A DNA stretch of 17,211 nucleotides, taken from assembly GCA_030619215.1 (NCBI GenBank), contig JAUXBV010000004.1, forward strand, positions 1 to 17,211, in the 5' to 3' direction. Positions 14,349 through 17,211 of this stretch are shown in pieces. Made by a program: the position numbers and the translations under genes. Positions within the stretch are counted from its first letter, which is position 1. Every line of letters starts with the position of its first letter. The notes below the pieces were generated by a model, which saw only the letters and a program-made list of their open reading frames with translations, did no database searches and was not told the DNA's origin. The DNA comes from Fibrobacterota bacterium. GTDB taxonomy: Bacteria; Fibrobacterota; Chitinivibrionia; Chitinivibrionales; JANQEN01.

Positions 14349-14936
14349 ATGATGGATGAATTTTCAAAGAGACAAAAAGAGATAATCAGTGTGTCGATTA
14401 AGATTATTGCTGAAAAAGGAATACAGCAGTTAACAATTAAAAATATTTCAAAAAGCATTAAAATTTCAGAACCTGCCATTTATCGTCATTTTGATAGTAA
14501 AATGGACATTTTAATAGCTATTCTGTCTCAATTTAAAAACAGCAGTCAAATTATCTCATCAAAAATAATCTCAGATAATACATCGTCAATTAAACAACTC
14601 GAATTCATATATAATCATAATTTTAAACAATTCTCTGAAAACCCGGCATTGGCAGCAGTAATATTCTCCGAAGAGATATTTCAAAATGATAAACGATTGT
14701 CAGATATGGTTAATTCAATTATGCAGGTGAATCAGAATATGATAATTAAGATTATTAAGAATGGGCAGAAAAAACGGGAAATTAGAGATGATATTCCGGA
14801 AAAACAGATCGGTATAATAATTATGGGAGCGTTGCGCCTTTTAGTAACTCGATGGAGATTGTCAAAATATTCCTTTAGCTTAAAACAAGAAGGGGATTTA
14901 ACTTTTAATTCGATTAAAACACTTATTAAAAAATAG
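14349..14936 (+). CDS. TetR/AcrR-family transcriptional regulator
   Basis: The 195-residue protein has a TetR DNA-binding domain at about 8-55: KEIISVSIKIIAEKGIQQLT, then the helix-turn-helix with ISKSIKISEPAIYRHFDSKMDIL (33-55). The remaining helical region (about 60-195) is the variable ligand-binding part, and its ligand cannot be predicted. A purine-rich GAAAGG lies upstream of the ATG pair at 14349/14352. It is followed after 36 bases by the RND/MMPL exporter on the same strand, and preceded by a strong promoter with an operator-like repeat over the start site. The likely arrangement is a repressor controlling itself and the exporter in response to a compound that the pump removes. The gene is AT-rich. 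Confidence 0.92.
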   Translation: MMDEFSKRQKEIISVSIKIIAEKGIQQLTIKNISKSIKISEPAIYRHFDSKMDILIAILSQFKNSSQIISSKIISDNTSSIKQLEFIYNHNFKQFSENPALAAVIFSEEIFQNDKRLSDMVNSIMQVNQNMIIKIIKNGQKKREIRDDIPEKQIGIIIMGALRLLVTRWRLSKYSFSLKQEGDLTFNSIKTLIKK

Positions 14937-14972
14937 TACTACTGATAATTATTCTTGAAAGGATATAAAAAT

Positions 14973-17211
14973 ATGGAAAAATTATTACACAAGTTATTAA
15001 AATTACCCTGGATAGTTTTAATAGTAACTCTAATCATTTCTGCTGGTTTTTTCAGAATAATGAAAAAAAACTCCCGTTTGGAAACTGATCTTGATAAGTA
15101 TATGCCGCAGAATCATCCCGCATTTATCTATAGTGATAAAATGGAAGAGATCTTTGATATTAAAGATGGAATTATCATTGCTATTGAAAATGAAAATGGT
15201 ATTTACAATTCTGAAACTTTACAAAAAATTAAAGACCTGACCAAGGCGTTAGGTAAAATGGATGAGATAGAAAAATCCGATGTGACTTCACTTTATACGG
15301 CTGATAATATTATCGGAACAGAACTTGGAATGGATGTAAAAGCATTCTATAAACGAGTTCCAAAAACTGCAGAAAAATTAGCAGAAATACAAAAAAATGT
15401 GCGTTCTAATGATATGGTTTTTGGAAGATTAGTTTCGGAAGATGAAACAGTTTCTGTTATTATTGCCAAAATAAAGGATGGTGTTTTTACGCAGAAATTT
15501 TATAAAGATATTCTGGAATTAACAGAATCATATAAAGGTCCTGAAAAATTGTATGTAGCTGGAAGTCCAATCGTAGAAGGAACTATGGCACATTTAATGC
15601 CTAAAGATATGAAAAAGATGGTTCCTCTTGTTATTCTTGTAATAGTTTTGGTTTTATTACTTGTTCTTAAAAGTATAAGAAATACAATATTCACTCTTCT
15701 TGTAGTATTACTCAGTGTTATCTGGACATTCGGTCTGATGGCAGCTTTTAAGATTCCTGTATATGCTGTTTCCACAATGATTCCTGTTATGTTAATTGCA
15801 ATCGGGGTTGCAGATGGAATTCATCTTTTTAGTCACCTTGACCTGTTCTTACGAAAAAATCCTGACGCTTCAAAGGTTGAGGCTGTTAATGATATGTTAA
15901 AGGGTATGTGGAAACCGGTGGTAATGACTTCCGTTACAACGGCTGTTGGTTTCATTTCGTTATTAACATCACAAGTTTTTCCTATTAAATTTTTTGGAAT
16001 ATTTACCGCATTCGGTGTAATGTCTGCAATGCTTTTTTCTCTGCTTATTATTCCGGCAGCGATTTTAATTTTTGGACACACTAAGAGAAAATCAAAGAAT
16101 GAAAAACCGGGTAATAAGTCAAATGGCCATCTTGCTTTCAAATTTGCAAATGGTGTTGTTAAATATAAGGCACTAACCCTTTCTCTTACAATAATAATTG
16201 TTGTCATTTCACTCTTTGGTATGACTAAGGTTTGGATTAATTCAAGTTTCCTTGATAAATTTGAAAAGGATAGCGACATTGTATTAACTGACGCTTTTAT
16301 TAATGATCATTTTGGCGGAACCAGTACGCTGAATGTCATATTGGAAGCAAAAGAAAAAGGTGCAATGAAAAATTCTGATGTTCTGAAATTGATGGACAAA
16401 ATGCAACAAAAAATAGAATCAGAATTAGCAGTTGTCGGGAACACTTTTTCACTGGCAGATTATTTAAAGCGTATGAATATGGTTATGCATGAAGATAAAA
16501 AAGAGTTTGATATAATTCCGGATAACAAAGAACTGAATGCTCAATATTTACTGCTCTATGAAATGTCAGGAGATCCTGACAATCTCTGGAAGGTTGTTGA
16601 TTATGATTACAAAACAGCTAATATGACGATTCAGTTAAAAAGTGATAATTCCAAAGCAATTAATAGCGCGATTGCTGAGGTTGAAAGTTTCAGAGACGAA
16701 TTTAGTAAACTGGGAATAGATGTGAATTTTGCAGGTTCAGGATATAAAGCACTTGTTTTTACTGACCTTATTCTGGAAGGGCAAATTAAGAGTCTGGTTA
16801 TGTCACTTTTTATCATTATTATTCTCCTTTCAATTATGTTTAAAAATATTTGGGCTGGATTGATCGGTTCGGTCCCTATTGTTATTACAGCCGTTATCGG
16901 ATTCGGTGTGATGGGACTTTTAAATATTCCTCTAAGTACAACCACCGCACTTATTTCCAGTATCGCTATTGGAATAGGGATTGATTATGCGGTTCATTTT
17001 ATTGAACGATATAAAATGTATGCAATAGAAACTGGTGACAAACAAAAAACGATGGAAGGGACCATGCATCATTCCGGGCGTGCAATAATTTTTAATGCCA
17101 CCGTTGTAATTGCTGGATTTATGGTCTTACTGTTTTCGGTTTTCCCTCCAAACAGAACTCTCGGAGCTATGGTTTCTCTTAATATGTTTACAAGCTTTTT
17201 GGGAACTGTAA
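14973..17211 (+). CDS. RND-superfamily (MMPL-type) exporter, C-terminus outside window
   Basis: An open frame of 746 codons starts at ATG 14973, after GAAAGGAT (14956-14963), and runs off the right edge. The topology is that of the two-half RND design: TM1 (about 12-30), a large periplasmic domain, a helix bundle from about 213, a second periplasmic domain, and another bundle from about 608. Each bundle carries the RND proton-relay-type motif: GVADGIHL with D281 and GIGIDYAVHF with D671. It lacks the tripartite AcrB-like length and looks like the MMPL/HpnN-like branch that exports lipids or hydrophobic compounds, which is inference. The last helices are missing from view. It lies 36 bases after the TetR gene and is expected to be its target. 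Confidence 0.88.
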   Translation, partial: MEKLLHKLLKLPWIVLIVTLIISAGFFRIMKKNSRLETDLDKYMPQNHPAFIYSDKMEEIFDIKDGIIIAIENENGIYNSETLQKIKDLTKALGKMDEIEKSDVTSLYTADNIIGTELGMDVKAFYKRVPKTAEKLAEIQKNVRSNDMVFGRLVSEDETVSVIIAKIKDGVFTQKFYKDILELTESYKGPEKLYVAGSPIVEGTMAHLMPKDMKKMVPLVILVIVLVLLLVLKSIRNTIFTLLVVLLSVIWTFGLMAAFKIPVYAVSTMIPVMLIAIGVADGIHLFSHLDLFLRKNPDASKVEAVNDMLKGMWKPVVMTSVTTAVGFISLLTSQVFPIKFFGIFTAFGVMSAMLFSLLIIPAAILIFGHTKRKSKNEKPGNKSNGHLAFKFANGVVKYKALTLSLTIIIVVISLFGMTKVWINSSFLDKFEKDSDIVLTDAFINDHFGGTSTLNVILEAKEKGAMKNSDVLKLMDKMQQKIESELAVVGNTFSLADYLKRMNMVMHEDKKEFDIIPDNKELNAQYLLLYEMSGDPDNLWKVVDYDYKTANMTIQLKSDNSKAINSAIAEVESFRDEFSKLGIDVNFAGSGYKALVFTDLILEGQIKSLVMSLFIIIILLSIMFKNIWAGLIGSVPIVITAVIGFGVMGLLNIPLSTTTALISSIAIGIGIDYAVHFIERYKMYAIETGDKQKTMEGTMHHSGRAIIFNATVVIAGFMVLLFSVFPPNRTLGAMVSLNMFTSFLGTV

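Overview
The window looks like a chromosomal segment from an anaerobic, Gram-negative bacterium. The indications are a tungsten-type aldehyde:ferredoxin oxidoreductase (AOR) operon with a polyferredoxin subunit, a predicted outer-membrane beta-barrel ending in an aromatic residue, an RND/MMPL exporter, and good Shine-Dalgarno (SD) sequences with ATG, GTG and TTG starts. Phylum cannot be fixed by eye; Spirochaetota or a desulfobacterial lineage are guesses only.

Layout. Positions 1-2521 (minus strand) carry a polyferredoxin subunit, the AOR catalytic subunit and a MoaD/ThiS-like protein cut by the window edge, in that transcription order. A TrmB-type regulator (2716-3510) is divergent from this operon across an AT-rich gap with small palindromes, and is followed by an AT-rich beta-barrel gene (3552-4235). 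On the minus strand come an NhaC-family antiporter (5612-7321) and aspartate kinase lysC (4297-5511). A 672-base gap (7322-7993) holds several inverted repeats, one of which has the look of a miniature mobile element. Next is a small protein with two Cys3His modules (7994-8458), then a tandemly duplicated terminator.

From 8742 a housekeeping block runs on the plus strand: a PlsB-like acyltransferase, a three-domain EIIA-like / pyruvate-kinase-C-like / diadenylate-cyclase protein only 11 bases after it, then pgi and a YjbQ-family protein. After a nested inverted repeat (13311-13368) the sequence becomes clearly AT-rich: an ankyrin-repeat protein, an antitoxin-like XRE protein with no visible toxin, then a TetR regulator with a textbook promoter and operator-like repeat driving an RND/MMPL exporter that runs off the right edge.

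The most notable item is the protein at 9866-11281. It joins a nitrogen-PTS EIIA-like domain, whose phosphorylatable His is replaced by Tyr, to a pyruvate-kinase-C-like domain and a c-di-AMP synthase domain. This places two modules from families known in potassium and metabolic control in one polypeptide, next to a phospholipid-synthesis gene.
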